NCBI GenBank assembly: GCA_002707745.1
Contig: PANU01000103.1
Coordinates: 1-50,403, forward strand
DNA: 50,403 bases
Source: Flavobacteriaceae bacterium
GTDB taxonomy: Bacteria > Bacteroidota > Bacteroidia > Flavobacteriales > Flavobacteriaceae
Direction: 5' to 3'
A model generated the notes under the pieces. That model saw nothing but the letters and a program-made list of their open reading frames with translations. It did no database searches and was not told the origin of the DNA. The position numbers and the translations under genes are program-made. Within the stretch, counting starts at the first letter, position 1, and each line of letters starts with the position of its first letter. Of the stretch, positions 16,938 through 25,700 are shown piece after piece.

Positions 16938-17656
16938 AAACCCCAATAATATTTCGACTCTCTCCAAACACCATTTTACTACAATGGGAACCCGTTATTT
17001 CGGAAGAAGTAGCGCGCACTATCCAATACACCGAACGGTTATTAAAAAAGCACTTTCCTTCCGTAATTATAGAAATGACACCTGCGTATACCGAATTGGC
17101 AGTGCATTTCAAAAAAAACACAGATGTTTCAGCATTTGAAGAAAAACTGAAGGGGATATTTCAGAAAGACATACCAACGCTCAGGGAAACTTCAGTAAAA
17201 AACATCACCATTCCCGTTTGCTATGAAACTGAATTTGCTTCAGATTTAGCCGCAGTTGCCAAATACCATAACATTTCAGAAAAACAGCTTATTACCCTGC
17301 ATACACAACCTGTATATCATGTTGCTTTTATTGGGTTTTTACCAGGGTTTCCTTATCTCACGGGGCTTTCAGATACATTGCATACGCCCAGAAAAAGAAC
17401 ACCCGAAACCAGTATAGCCAAAGGCAGTGTAGGGATAGGGGGTAATCAAACGGGGGTGTACCCCAGTAATTCTCCCGGGGGTTGGAATATAATTGGCAGG
17501 ACACCTCTCAATTTTTTTTCGGTTGAAAAGAAACAGCCTTCCTTGTTAAAAGCAGGGGATACCGTACAATTTGAATTCATTTCAAAAACCGAATTTGAGC
17601 TTATTTCATTAGAAGTTTCTTCTGGAAGATATCAATTAAAAACACAGAGCCTATGA
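16934..17656 (+). CDS. pxpB: 5-oxoprolinase subunit B (KipI family)
   Basis: A 240-residue carboxyltransferase-subunit-C-like protein. The diagnostic stretch is FIGFLPGFPYLTGL followed by PRKRTPE, SVGIGGNQTGVYP and SPGGWNIIGRTP. It is the PxpB/KipI half of the heteromeric enzyme; in Bacillus the orthologue was first described as an inhibitor of the sporulation kinase KinA, but the enzyme role is the more general one. The ATGA overlaps at both ends (with pxpA at 16934 and pxpC at 17653) fix start and stop and place it in the operon. Confidence 0.95.
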   Translation: MKTPIIFRLSPNTILLQWEPVISEEVARTIQYTERLLKKHFPSVIIEMTPAYTELAVHFKKNTDVSAFEEKLKGIFQKDIPTLRETSVKNITIPVCYETEFASDLAAVAKYHNISEKQLITLHTQPVYHVAFIGFLPGFPYLTGLSDTLHTPRKRTPETSIAKGSVGIGGNQTGVYPSNSPGGWNIIGRTPLNFFSVEKKQPSLLKAGDTVQFEFISKTEFELISLEVSSGRYQLKTQSL

Positions 17657-18507
17657 TTAGGGTTGTCAAAGGCGGGTTGTACACCACAGTGCAGGATGCA
17701 GGCAGGTACGGGTACCGAAATATGGGGGTGCCCGTGAGCGGAGCTATGGACAGTGTCTCGGCTGCGTTTGCCAATAAACTTGTGGGGAATTCAATGAATG
17801 ATGCGGTTTTAGAAATTACCTTGTTAGGACCTACCTTAAAGTTTGAAGAAGCGACCAGAATTGCCGTTGCAGGCGCACCTTTTAAAGTACTGCTCAATGC
17901 TGCTGAAATGGTAATGAACACGCCCATTTCAGTTAAAAAAAATGATGTGCTTACCATAGAAAGACCAACAAAGGGAATGCGTTGTTATATGGCGGTAGCA
18001 GGCGGTTTACAAACACCTGAACTATTACAAAGCCGAAGTTTTTATCCCAACATCACCGAAACCGTAAAACTTGCGGATGGCGATGTACTACCTCTAAAAA
18101 AGAGTACGAGCACCCTTACCACTAGCCCCTTATCTGTTCCTTCTTTAAATTTTAGTAAAACTTCTCTGCAAGTGTATCCGGGACCAGAATTTGAGGCGCT
18201 GAGCCTGTTTCAGCAACAAGGACTATTAGAACAAATGTATACAGTTTCAGCCCAAAGCAATAGGATGGCATATCTATTAACGTGTAGTGCAACGCTTTCT
18301 GCCAAAGAAATACATACTGCTCCTGTGCAACCTGGTACGGTTCAGCTGACACCTTCAGGGAAAATTATTGTTTTAATGCGCGATGCACAGGTGACAGGTG
18401 GATATGCTCGTATTTTTCAACTTACGGAACAAAGTTTGAATGTGCTATCGCAAAAGCGGGGAGGGGAAACAATAAAATTTCAGAAAGTCACCGTTTCGGG
18501 TGTTTAG
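17653..18507 (+). CDS. pxpC: 5-oxoprolinase subunit C (KipA, biotin-dependent carboxyltransferase-like)
   Basis: A 284-residue protein of the KipA/AHS2 family: GLYTTVQDAGRYGYRNMGVP at the N-terminus, SGAMDSVSAAFANKLVGN, then YMAVAGG and QVTGGYARI near the C-terminus. It is slightly shorter than many PxpC proteins (about 310 residues) but has all the conserved segments. Together with PxpA and PxpB it makes the ATP-dependent 5-oxoprolinase. It is the last gene of the operon; more than 500 bases without a gene follow. Confidence 0.94.
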   Translation: MIRVVKGGLYTTVQDAGRYGYRNMGVPVSGAMDSVSAAFANKLVGNSMNDAVLEITLLGPTLKFEEATRIAVAGAPFKVLLNAAEMVMNTPISVKKNDVLTIERPTKGMRCYMAVAGGLQTPELLQSRSFYPNITETVKLADGDVLPLKKSTSTLTTSPLSVPSLNFSKTSLQVYPGPEFEALSLFQQQGLLEQMYTVSAQSNRMAYLLTCSATLSAKEIHTAPVQPGTVQLTPSGKIIVLMRDAQVTGGYARIFQLTEQSLNVLSQKRGGETIKFQKVTVSGV

Positions 18508-19068
18508 CTATTTGTATATCACATTTTTTTTGGAACAGTTAGAACACTTTTGAGTACAGGATTTTTAAGAACTGTCAATTTGCATCCCCCATAATTTTTG
18601 TTTTAAATAATCTTTTGAATCTTTTGGATGTGTTTAAAAGCAAGATAAACTTGAGGTGTTTTTTACAGAAATTACCTATAACTCATTTTTATAAAATGGC
18701 AAGAAAAGGGAGTTGAGGTAGCGCAATTATTTGTTCAGAAATTCCTGAATAATTAAATAACTTTTTTACACTTTCCACTTTTAGCCTTGTCTAAAAATAT
18801 AATTAAATAATTTCTATATATTTATTTATCAGTTCATTACGAGTGCTTATATGTATTAAAACTTAAACTGTGTATTTAATGCTTGTTTCTATTGTTTGAA
18901 TCTGTTTTTATCTCTACTCGCTTCTTGGAATGGTGTAATTTTGAGAGAAAAATGATGCTTTAGAAGGTATTGAAAGTAGCTGTTTGGAACGTGGTTAGGA
19001 AAAGAATATGTTGTTTAATATTCCCTCAATATTTAATTTGTGTCCAGGGGTTAATTTGAAATCTAAAG
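18508..19068. other. 561-bp gene-free stretch after pxpC
   Basis: Very AT-rich, with stops in all frames and no ORF above about 30 codons. I see no tRNA-like fold, strong terminator or repeat related to the other families here. A lone -7-like box TAATTTTG (18936-18943) has no -33 partner and no gene after it. It separates the + strand pxp operon from the convergent pseudouridine synthase gene. Confidence 0.6.
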
Positions 19069-19779
19069 TTATATACATGCGTCCCAGATAGCATCTTCTG
19101 GCGGCGGCGCTATAACAATTAGTGCTTCTTTTTGAACTGGATGAACAAACGTAAGTTTTCTTGCGTGTAAATGAATACTGCCATCCTTATTGCTCCTGTC
19201 AAATCCATATTTAAGATCTCCTTTTATAGGGCATCCAATAGCAGCTAATTGTGCACGTATTTGATGATGGCGTCCAGTTTCCAGTTCAATGTTTAATAAG
19301 TAATAGTTGTTCAATTCTTTTACCACAGAATAGGTGAGTGCTGCTTTTTTACTACCGGGCACTTCGTTACTATGGGCATACGATTTATTTTGCTTTGGAT
19401 TTCGTTTTAAGAAATGCACCAACCTGTCGGTGGATTTGGGCGGCATGTTTTTAACAACAGCCCAATACGTTTTTTCGGTTTCCCGCGCTGCAAAGAGCTT
19501 GTTCATTCGTGTAAGTGCCTTAGAAGTCCTCGCAAAGGCTACCACGCCGCTTGTGGGTCTGTCCAGCCTGTGTATAACGCCCAGATATACTGCACCTGGT
19601 TTATTGTAGTTTTCAGCAATATAGCTTTTAACTACTTCGGCCAGGGATTTATCCCCGGTTTTATCGCCTTGTACGAGGTCGCCGGCTCGTTTATTTACAA
19701 TTAACAAGTGGTTGTCTTCAAAAAGTACCTGAAGATTGTTTTTGTTACTATGGGTAGTTTTGGAACTGTGTTGCACCAT
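19069..19779 (-). CDS. RluA-family RNA pseudouridine synthase
   Basis: A 236-residue stand-alone catalytic domain. The active-site segment is HRLDRPTSG (70-78) with the catalytic Asp73; downstream lie KTYWAVV and ETGRHHQIRAQLAAIGCPIKGDLKYG, all typical of RluA/RluC/RluD enzymes. There is no N-terminal S4 RNA-binding domain, so it belongs to the short branch. The RNA target (23S rRNA or tRNA) cannot be told from sequence alone. Monocistronic on the - strand. A perfect inverted repeat lies just upstream. Confidence 0.92.
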   Translation of the reverse strand: MVQHSSKTTHSNKNNLQVLFEDNHLLIVNKRAGDLVQGDKTGDKSLAEVVKSYIAENYNKPGAVYLGVIHRLDRPTSGVVAFARTSKALTRMNKLFAARETEKTYWAVVKNMPPKSTDRLVHFLKRNPKQNKSYAHSNEVPGSKKAALTYSVVKELNNYYLLNIELETGRHHQIRAQLAAIGCPIKGDLKYGFDRSNKDGSIHLHARKLTFVHPVQKEALIVIAPPPEDAIWDACI

Positions 19780-19791
19780 TATGATGTATAA

Positions 19792-19827
19792 ATTCTGAAA
19801 TTTTAAAAGTACTTCAAATTTCAGAAT
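19792..19827. promoter_or_regulatory. Perfect 12-bp inverted repeat upstream of the pseudouridine synthase
   Basis: ATTCTGAAATTT (19792-19803) and AAATTTCAGAAT (19816-19827) are exact reverse complements with a 12-base gap, ending 12 bases before the start codon. It could be an operator or a leader hairpin; no known regulator motif is recognised. Confidence 0.4.
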
Positions 19828-19985
19828 ATTAAAAAGACTGTTAATTTAAATAGCAAAAACAGAATGACGACCTAGCAAAAAATGTAAAAGCCTGGAAGGA
19901 AAGGAGGGCTAACAAAATATAAACAATGTGTATTCTGTTTGCGTATGCCTTCTGTTTTTTAAAATATGTGAATCACAGCGCGTCC

Positions 19986-20474
19986 CTAGTTATCGCCGCC
20001 AATAGTAATAATTGTGCTCCTTCTTTCTGTGGGATAGGCATAGGGGCTGTAATTTCTATTTCGGTAATACGAGCCGTAAGGAGAATAAATCGGGGAATAA
20101 TACTGCTGGTCCAGATAGACGTTATTCTTTACACGGGTCTTGCCATCAGATTGGTAGCCGTATAACTGTTTTTTTGCAAAGCCGGATTGTAAACGCTCTA
20201 AGGAAACCCTGCTGTTTGCTTGTCTGTTTTGAGCGGTCTCCAGCATATCTACGGGTTGCCAGAAATTTTGAGCTGTAACCTGCTGGTTCGTAAAATCTGA
20301 AAACAGCGATTGTTTATAAATACTGGTGTTTACTTTTTTCTGAAAAGCAGAAAGCGCGGGGGTGGGAAGTTCGGTTTGGGTGGTTGCCGTAATGGTGAAA
20401 TACCTGCTTTCAAAATCGTTTTGGCCCAAACAGCATACGGGAAACAAAAAAAGTATGAGAAATAGGTGTTTCAT
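19986..20474 (-). CDS. Small secreted protein of unknown function with Tyr/Pro-rich tail
   Basis: A 162-residue protein with a signal peptide (MKHLFLILFLFPVCCLG before QNDFES). The mature part is polar; the last 40 residues are rich in Tyr, Pro, Ser and Arg (YYSPIYSPYGSYYRNRNYSPY), a low-complexity tail that may be extended or bind other surface material. I do not recognise a family. It begins 28 bases after the stop of the secreted C1 peptidase gene on the same strand, so the two are probably co-transcribed and may act in the same compartment. Confidence 0.65.
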   Translation of the reverse strand: MKHLFLILFLFPVCCLGQNDFESRYFTITATTQTELPTPALSAFQKKVNTSIYKQSLFSDFTNQQVTAQNFWQPVDMLETAQNRQANSRVSLERLQSGFAKKQLYGYQSDGKTRVKNNVYLDQQYYSPIYSPYGSYYRNRNYSPYAYPTERRSTIITIGGDN

Positions 20475-20502
20475 AGTAACAGGTGTGCAATAATCGCACC
20501 AA

Positions 20503-21654
20503 TTAGAGATTCAGTTTCTTTGCGGTGTTTTTAGGTAGCGCATCTTTATGAACCGTTATACTAATAGCTTTTAAGCGCATGTACGCCTCACTAAAGTATA
20601 CATATCCACCGTTTGCATTTCTGGTTTCGTCGGTTCCCCAGCTGTTTTTCACTTTGTAATATTTGGTTCCGTTCTGGTCTACTAACGTTCCTGTAATATG
20701 CATTAGATGATCGTCGGTAGTAGTAAAATTTTCAAACGCATCCTGCCGGTATTCCTGGGTTACATTTAGTTCGGGATACACGCCTTGGAGTGCTTTTATA
20801 GTGTTGGTTTCCTCTTTTGGGATTACTGCCACACCATCTTTACTGCTGAAGGTTTTTTCTGAAACATCGCAATCCAGTTCTACAGTAAACCCTTTAGAGA
20901 GCGCATGGTCTATGCTCGTTATCATTTCGTCCAGCGGTACGTTGTAAAAACTTCCGTAACTCCAGTTATCAGGAATATTCAAAATAAATTCTGAATAAAA
21001 AGGAGCGTGTGTAAACGAAGTAATGGTCACATAATCTTTAGGAACAATTTTCATGGCGTCCCGAAATGTTTCCGGGGTATATTGTTTCCCTTCAAACGTA
21101 AAGTTGTTGATGTTTTCGCCCAGATACGTATCTAAAACCGCTTCGGTAGCGGGCTTCCACTTTTTACTCAGTTTCCTGGCTGGGTTCTCTACATAGGTTT
21201 TTGCCATAGCTTCTAACACGGCCACCAATTCGGCATGGTTATGTCCCGTTTCATTTTGAAACAGTCCGCTATAGGCTTCTTGCGGTACCAGACCGTATTT
21301 GGCTACACTATTCATCACATCATGTGCCAATCCGCCTTCGCTAAACTGTGCTTTTCCCTGGCGCATTACATAATTTTCCAGTTTTTTAGGATAGGTATTA
21401 CGTACGGTGTACATTTCAGAAAGGTCTACTTTTTTACCTGTAAGCCTGATAATTTCAGACTCTAAAAATGAAGTGCTGCTAAAGCTCCAGCACGTTCCGG
21501 TTCTTCCCTGTGAAATCACGTCGGTTGCCTCCAGGTCTATCTGTGGCGTGAATTGATAAGGCTCTTGAGCCGTAGCAATAAAACTGAAGCTTATAAAAAA
21601 AGCTACACTAAAAATAAGCTGCTGCAAACAGATTTGGAATTTGGAATTTTTCAT
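20503..21654 (-). CDS. Secreted C1-family cysteine peptidase (PepC/bleomycin hydrolase-like)
   Basis: A 383-residue papain-fold peptidase with a signal peptide (about residues 1-29). The active-site Cys55 lies in QGRTGTCWSFSSTSFLES. The His is in DDHLMHITGT and the Asn in YKVKNSWG, all in the right order. The conserved FSEGGLAHDVMN segment is also typical of bleomycin-hydrolase (C1B) peptidases. Unlike cytoplasmic PepC it carries an export signal, which is common in Bacteroidetes, so it probably degrades peptides in the periplasm. Its 5' end contains repeats of the kind ATTCCAAATTCCAAA. A small secreted protein gene follows at 28 bases. Confidence 0.88.
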   Translation of the reverse strand: MKNSKFQICLQQLIFSVAFFISFSFIATAQEPYQFTPQIDLEATDVISQGRTGTCWSFSSTSFLESEIIRLTGKKVDLSEMYTVRNTYPKKLENYVMRQGKAQFSEGGLAHDVMNSVAKYGLVPQEAYSGLFQNETGHNHAELVAVLEAMAKTYVENPARKLSKKWKPATEAVLDTYLGENINNFTFEGKQYTPETFRDAMKIVPKDYVTITSFTHAPFYSEFILNIPDNWSYGSFYNVPLDEMITSIDHALSKGFTVELDCDVSEKTFSSKDGVAVIPKEETNTIKALQGVYPELNVTQEYRQDAFENFTTTDDHLMHITGTLVDQNGTKYYKVKNSWGTDETRNANGGYVYFSEAYMRLKAISITVHKDALPKNTAKKLNL

Positions 21655-21696
21655 TTGGAATTTTTATGAAGTATCTTTACCGTAAAAATAACAATT

Positions 21697-22536
21697 ATGT
21701 TGACTCCCAACTGGAAAACTGCCAAAGAATATACAGATATTACCTACAAGAAGTCTCACAATGTGGCTCGCATTGCCTTTAACCGCCCCGATGTACGAAA
21801 TGCATTTAGACCTAAAACTACTGCCGAACTGCTGGACGCGCTACACGATGCGCAGGAAGACACCAGTATTGGCGTAGTTTTATTGTCGGCTGAAGGTCCT
21901 TCTACCAAAGACGGGATCTGGAGTTTTTGTAGTGGAGGGGATCAAAAAGCACGAGGTCACCAGGGTTACGTGGGGGACGATGGTTATCACAGATTAAATA
22001 TTCTGGATGCCCAGCGCATGATTCGGTTTATGCCAAAGGCTGTTATTTGCGTTGTACCAGGCTGGGCTGTTGGTGGCGGACATAGCTTGCACGTGGTATG
22101 CGATATGACGCTTGCGAGTAAAGAACATGCCATTTTTAAACAAACCGATGCGGATGTAACCAGTTTTGACGGAGGTTACGGAAGTGCCTATCTGGCTAAA
22201 ATGGTAGGGCAGAAGCGGGCCCGCGAAATATTTTTCCTCGGAAGAAATTACTCCGCCCAGGAAGCGTTTGAGATGGGAATGGTAAACGCCGTAATTCCGC
22301 ACGAGCAACTGGAACAAACTGCTTTTGACTGGGCGCAGGAAGTGCTCGGCAAAAGCCCCACAAGTATTAAGATGCTGAAATTTGCCATGAACCTAACCGA
22401 TGATGGCATGGTAGGGCAACAGGTATTTGCCGGGGAAGCTACCCGACTCGCATATATGACCGATGAGGCAAAAGAAGGGCGTGATGCCTTTTTAGAAAAG
22501 CGCAAGCCTAGTTTTGACAAGAAGTGGCTTCCATAA
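21697..22536 (+). CDS. menB: 1,4-dihydroxy-2-naphthoyl-CoA synthase
   Basis: A 279-residue crotonase-fold enzyme with the MenB signatures: YKKSHNVARIAFNRPDVRNAFRP (read in part), CSGGDQKARG, VVPGWAVGGGHSLHVVCD, TDADVTSFDGGYGSAYLAK and the C-terminal KRKPSFDKKWLP. It closes the second ring of menaquinone by converting o-succinylbenzoyl-CoA to 1,4-dihydroxy-2-naphthoyl-CoA in the cytoplasm. No other men gene adjoins it here. It is divergent from the C1 peptidase gene; TATCTTTA at 21672-21679 is a near-consensus -7 box for it. Confidence 0.96.
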   Translation: MLTPNWKTAKEYTDITYKKSHNVARIAFNRPDVRNAFRPKTTAELLDALHDAQEDTSIGVVLLSAEGPSTKDGIWSFCSGGDQKARGHQGYVGDDGYHRLNILDAQRMIRFMPKAVICVVPGWAVGGGHSLHVVCDMTLASKEHAIFKQTDADVTSFDGGYGSAYLAKMVGQKRAREIFFLGRNYSAQEAFEMGMVNAVIPHEQLEQTAFDWAQEVLGKSPTSIKMLKFAMNLTDDGMVGQQVFAGEATRLAYMTDEAKEGRDAFLEKRKPSFDKKWLP

Positions 22537-22539
22537 GTT

Positions 22540-22575
22540 GAAATTGAAACCGAAATCGAAACTGAAATCGAAATT
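22540..22575 (+). repeat. Degenerate hexanucleotide tandem repeat after menB
   Basis: Six consecutive GAAAYY units (gaaatt gaaacc gaaatc gaaact gaaatc gaaatt) directly after the menB stop codon. A short simple repeat with no apparent function. Confidence 0.85.
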
Positions 22576-22639
22576 AAAATGCAATAGCTTTTTTTATTCC
22601 TCTCTCAGCGAAAAATGAATGTAGGTAAGGGGGTTTAGG

Positions 22640-23602
22640 TTAAGCAACCTTTAGTGCTTCGGCTTCTTCTATTTCCAGTGCTTCTTCAGCAACTTGCTTT
22701 CTTATTTGTTTTATAGTAAAAGTGCTGCCATCGTGGCTCCAGCCTGGAGGACCAAAGGCATACATAAATTTGTGATACCAGTTTTTAGATTTTTTCATAT
22801 CCTGCCAGATATTCTGGTATTCGTGCATAAGGATGATATACAGGTTGTAGGAATCTGGTGGAGAAGTAACACCGTATTGTATTTCAATGGCTTCGTCCAG
22901 CTCTTTCCAGGTTCCAAAAATTTTATCGAAAGCATTTAAAAAACCGCCGTGATTTTTATCTATATACTCAATATTGCAGGCATGGTGCACCTGATGCATG
23001 GTGTGGGTATTGACAAATTTTTCAATTAACCCCATTTTTTTGATGTATTGGGTGTGTAACTGAAATTGCCACAACGCTTCAATTCCTAAACAAACTACCA
23101 GCATTTCTGGTGGAAAACCAATAATGACAATCCATACGTAAAAAAATGGTTTGTAGAATAGCGTAAACCAACCGTTCCGTACTGCTGTGCCTAAATTAAA
23201 CTTATTAGACGAATGATGTACTATATGTGCCGCCCAAAGGAACCGCACCATATGATTTTGACGGTGAAACCAATAATAGGTAAAATGGTCCAGCAACATA
23301 CAAATAATCCAGACGTACCAGGCATATCCAAAAGACTCCCAGCCCATGATATTGGTGCGAACGCCATCTACAAGCGGATTAAAAATTTCGTAAGCAAAGG
23401 TAAAGATCACTATTACAGAAACCGTTTTAAGCAAAGCCCCCAGAATAACCGACCCGATACCAAGGGACACACTGGCAATTAGATCTTTCCATTTGTAAAG
23501 CTTTTTATCGTCAAAAACTTTACTGTAGGTAAGTTCCAGAGCGATAAATGCTAAAAAACAAGGAACCCCATAAACAAGCGGGTTGGTAAAATCCATATAC
23601 AA
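22640..23602 (-). CDS. Sterol desaturase / fatty acid hydroxylase family di-iron protein
   Basis: A 320-residue membrane protein with several N-terminal hydrophobic segments and the histidine clusters of the FA_hydroxylase superfamily: DHFTYYWFHRQNH, HIVHHSSNKFN and HTMHQVHHACN. These bind the two irons that oxidise C-H bonds of lipids at the cytoplasmic membrane face. Substrate unknown; in bacteria such proteins act on carotenoids, ornithine lipids, hopanoids or ether lipids. The C-terminus is polar and Glu-rich (EEALEIEEAEALKVA). Single gene on the - strand, with about 150 bases to the deacylase gene upstream. Confidence 0.88.
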   Translation of the reverse strand: MYMDFTNPLVYGVPCFLAFIALELTYSKVFDDKKLYKWKDLIASVSLGIGSVILGALLKTVSVIVIFTFAYEIFNPLVDGVRTNIMGWESFGYAWYVWIICMLLDHFTYYWFHRQNHMVRFLWAAHIVHHSSNKFNLGTAVRNGWFTLFYKPFFYVWIVIIGFPPEMLVVCLGIEALWQFQLHTQYIKKMGLIEKFVNTHTMHQVHHACNIEYIDKNHGGFLNAFDKIFGTWKELDEAIEIQYGVTSPPDSYNLYIILMHEYQNIWQDMKKSKNWYHKFMYAFGPPGWSHDGSTFTIKQIRKQVAEEALEIEEAEALKVA

Positions 23603-23732
23603 TTTTTGTGATTATTAATTGCGGAAGCAAAAGTTGCAAGATATAAGATATAAATGCAATACTAGATTATACCAGAACTTTTTCACTATAATTCTTCCTG
23701 AGAAGCACTTTGCTTAAAGAGAAGTATATTCC

Positions 23733-24626
23733 TTAAATTTCTGTAACAACAAAAAAACCATCATTTCCTTGCGATTGGTACAAGGGCATAAAAATGTAGG
23801 CATCCCAAACGCTGTTAATTTGTGTGCCATTTAATGTAGCCAGGTTTTCTCCTTTTTGAATGGGCTGAAAGTTTTCAAATCCGGGTTGCATTTTAAAATC
23901 ATCTTCTTCTTTCAACCCGAATCGATGGATAATTTTAAATGTTTTCTGTGGGGGAGTACCGTTCATTGTTTTTAAAACTGCCGGGGGAATGTCCTGTAAG
24001 GCGTCAAAATTAAGTCCGCAGGCTTCCTGTAATGCAATCCAGATAACGCCTTCGTGGTAGGCTTCACTCTCCTTACTTTCGTGTTGTCCAGCTTCAACGG
24101 TAAATCCCGTGATACCTTGCTTGCTAAAAAACCCATCAATAGTTCCGTTTACAATATCTGAAAATCCACGAATTACGTGTATAGGAAACTGGTGTGCAAA
24201 CGTATCGTTTTTTCCCAGTTCCTGTACCGAAATATACGGCAGGCTAGCGGAAGATGTGGTATGACAATCTATAAAATAGCGTTCGGTGTGATGAGGTTTA
24301 TATACATTTTCAAGTGTTTCTATGAGCTGAAACATTTCTTTTTTCTCGGCAGTGTCTTTGTTTTTTTGCTGTAGGTTTTCCTGTGTCCAGGTTCTGTTAA
24401 GGTCTTCCTCTATAAACCGAACCTTTTTTTGAAGTGCTGCTACATTTCCCACCACCCCTACAATAGTGCCTTTTATATGTGGTTTTTCAGTATTTAAAAT
24501 TTCAAATATACGCTGCAATGCTTTTACACCACTTGGTTCATTTCCGTGAACTGCTGCGGTGACAAAAAGCAAGGGGCCCTTTTTATTGGTTGTATAGCTT
24601 CCTAAAATTCTGTTATACTCTTCCAT
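23733..24626 (-). CDS. Succinylglutamate desuccinylase / aspartoacylase family zinc hydrolase
   Basis: A 297-residue M14-like zinc carboxypeptidase-fold protein. The first zinc ligands His27 and Glu30 lie in TAAVHGNEPSG; the third His is in FIDCHTTSS; FTVEAGQHESKE provides the likely catalytic Glu. The C-terminal small beta domain is present. Characterised relatives remove acyl groups from N-acyl amino acids (N-acetylaspartate, N-succinylglutamate). It is the last gene of an operon with the GshB-like ligase (19-base gap) and the DUF1704 metallopeptidase, so its substrate is probably the product or a precursor of that ligase rather than a catabolic intermediate. Confidence 0.88.
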   Translation of the reverse strand: MEEYNRILGSYTTNKKGPLLFVTAAVHGNEPSGVKALQRIFEILNTEKPHIKGTIVGVVGNVAALQKKVRFIEEDLNRTWTQENLQQKNKDTAEKKEMFQLIETLENVYKPHHTERYFIDCHTTSSASLPYISVQELGKNDTFAHQFPIHVIRGFSDIVNGTIDGFFSKQGITGFTVEAGQHESKESEAYHEGVIWIALQEACGLNFDALQDIPPAVLKTMNGTPPQKTFKIIHRFGLKEEDDFKMQPGFENFQPIQKGENLATLNGTQINSVWDAYIFMPLYQSQGNDGFFVVTEI

Positions 24627-24645
24627 ATTTGTTGTGTCATTTCTG

Positions 24646-25698
24646 TTACTCCATGGTTGCTAACTCCTTGTTTGTAAGGGTGTCGCCATATAGTTTTTTA
24701 TATTCTACTTTACGCTCAATGGCTTTTATAACTGTAGTAGTGAAATTTGGCAACCCAATAGCTTCGCAGTAATCCAATCCTCCCGGGCTTAATACGTTTA
24801 TTTCAATTAATTTGTCGTCTACTACATCCAGTCCCACAAAAAAGAGACCGTCGGCAATGAGTTTAGGGGCAGTTATTGCTACAATACGCTCCATTTCTTT
24901 GGTGAGCTTTGCCTTTTTGGCTTTGGCTCCTAAAGCAAGATTGCTTCTAAATTCGGTTTTATCGCTGTTTACGCGGCGTATTACGGCTTTTTGTCCGTCT
25001 TCTTCCAGTACTTTTCCGTTCATAAGGATAATACGCACATCTCCTTTGGAAACTTCAGGAAGGAATTCCTGAGCAATTACATAGCCTTTTTCTGAAATAG
25101 TTTCAAAAATCTGATTGAGGTTTTTACGGTCTTTATCTATTAAATACACGTTTTGTCCTCCGGAGCCTTCCAAAGGTTTTAGCACCATTTTTTTTCCGGA
25201 ATCTTCCCAGAATTTGGTAAGGTCTTCCATACTCCGGGTTACCAGGCTATCTGGTTTAATTGCTGAAGGTAATTCTTCAAAATACAGTTTGTCTATAAAA
25301 GCATGAGACATAGCAAATGCATCGTTAAGTACCAACACGCCTTCTTGCTGAATCATGCGTGCAAAGGCAATCCCACTGTGCTCTGCCCAATGCCTGTCAT
25401 CGGCCTCTTCGGTAGGGTTATTTCTTAAAAATAATACATCCAGATCTTCGCTGGTGATTACTTTTCTTTTTCGGGTATCTTCCTGTACCTGTGTCCAGAA
25501 TTCTTCAGCAGTATTGTATTCCAAATTCTTTTTCACTTGCTTACAGCGCATACTCATAGGCGCATCGTGGTGAAAAACAAAATCGCCCACACCCATAACA
25601 TAAAGAGTGTGTCCCCGCTCATGTACTTTTTTCATTAATACTACCGAAGTACCCACAGGTTCTGAGGCAATATCACTTATTACAAAACATATTTTCAT
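24646..25698 (-). CDS. Glutathione-synthetase-like ATP-grasp ligase
   Basis: A 350-residue protein with a GshB-type N-terminal domain (MKICFVISDI... ERGHTLYVMG) and an ATP-grasp domain: VLKPLEGSGGQNVYLI as the ATP-binding loop, QEFLPEVSKGDVRIILMNGK and LFFVGLDVVDDKLIEINVLSPGG with the Mg-binding Glu/Asn. True glutathione synthetases join gamma-Glu-Cys and Gly. No gshA is visible, and members of this operon type are usually annotated only as glutathione synthase-like, so the substrates are open. Only 2 bases separate its start from the stop of the DUF1704 gene, so the two are translated together. Confidence 0.85.
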   Translation of the reverse strand: MKICFVISDIASEPVGTSVVLMKKVHERGHTLYVMGVGDFVFHHDAPMSMRCKQVKKNLEYNTAEEFWTQVQEDTRKRKVITSEDLDVLFLRNNPTEEADDRHWAEHSGIAFARMIQQEGVLVLNDAFAMSHAFIDKLYFEELPSAIKPDSLVTRSMEDLTKFWEDSGKKMVLKPLEGSGGQNVYLIDKDRKNLNQIFETISEKGYVIAQEFLPEVSKGDVRIILMNGKVLEEDGQKAVIRRVNSDKTEFRSNLALGAKAKKAKLTKEMERIVAITAPKLIADGLFFVGLDVVDDKLIEINVLSPGGLDYCEAIGLPNFTTTVIKAIERKVEYKKLYGDTLTNKELATME

Positions 25699-25700
25699 AG

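Noticed and set aside
18508-19068. Possible tRNA or small RNA gene in the long spacer
   Set aside because: No cloverleaf or GTTCGAATC-type T-arm was found, and the isolated -7 box is followed by stops and no terminator.
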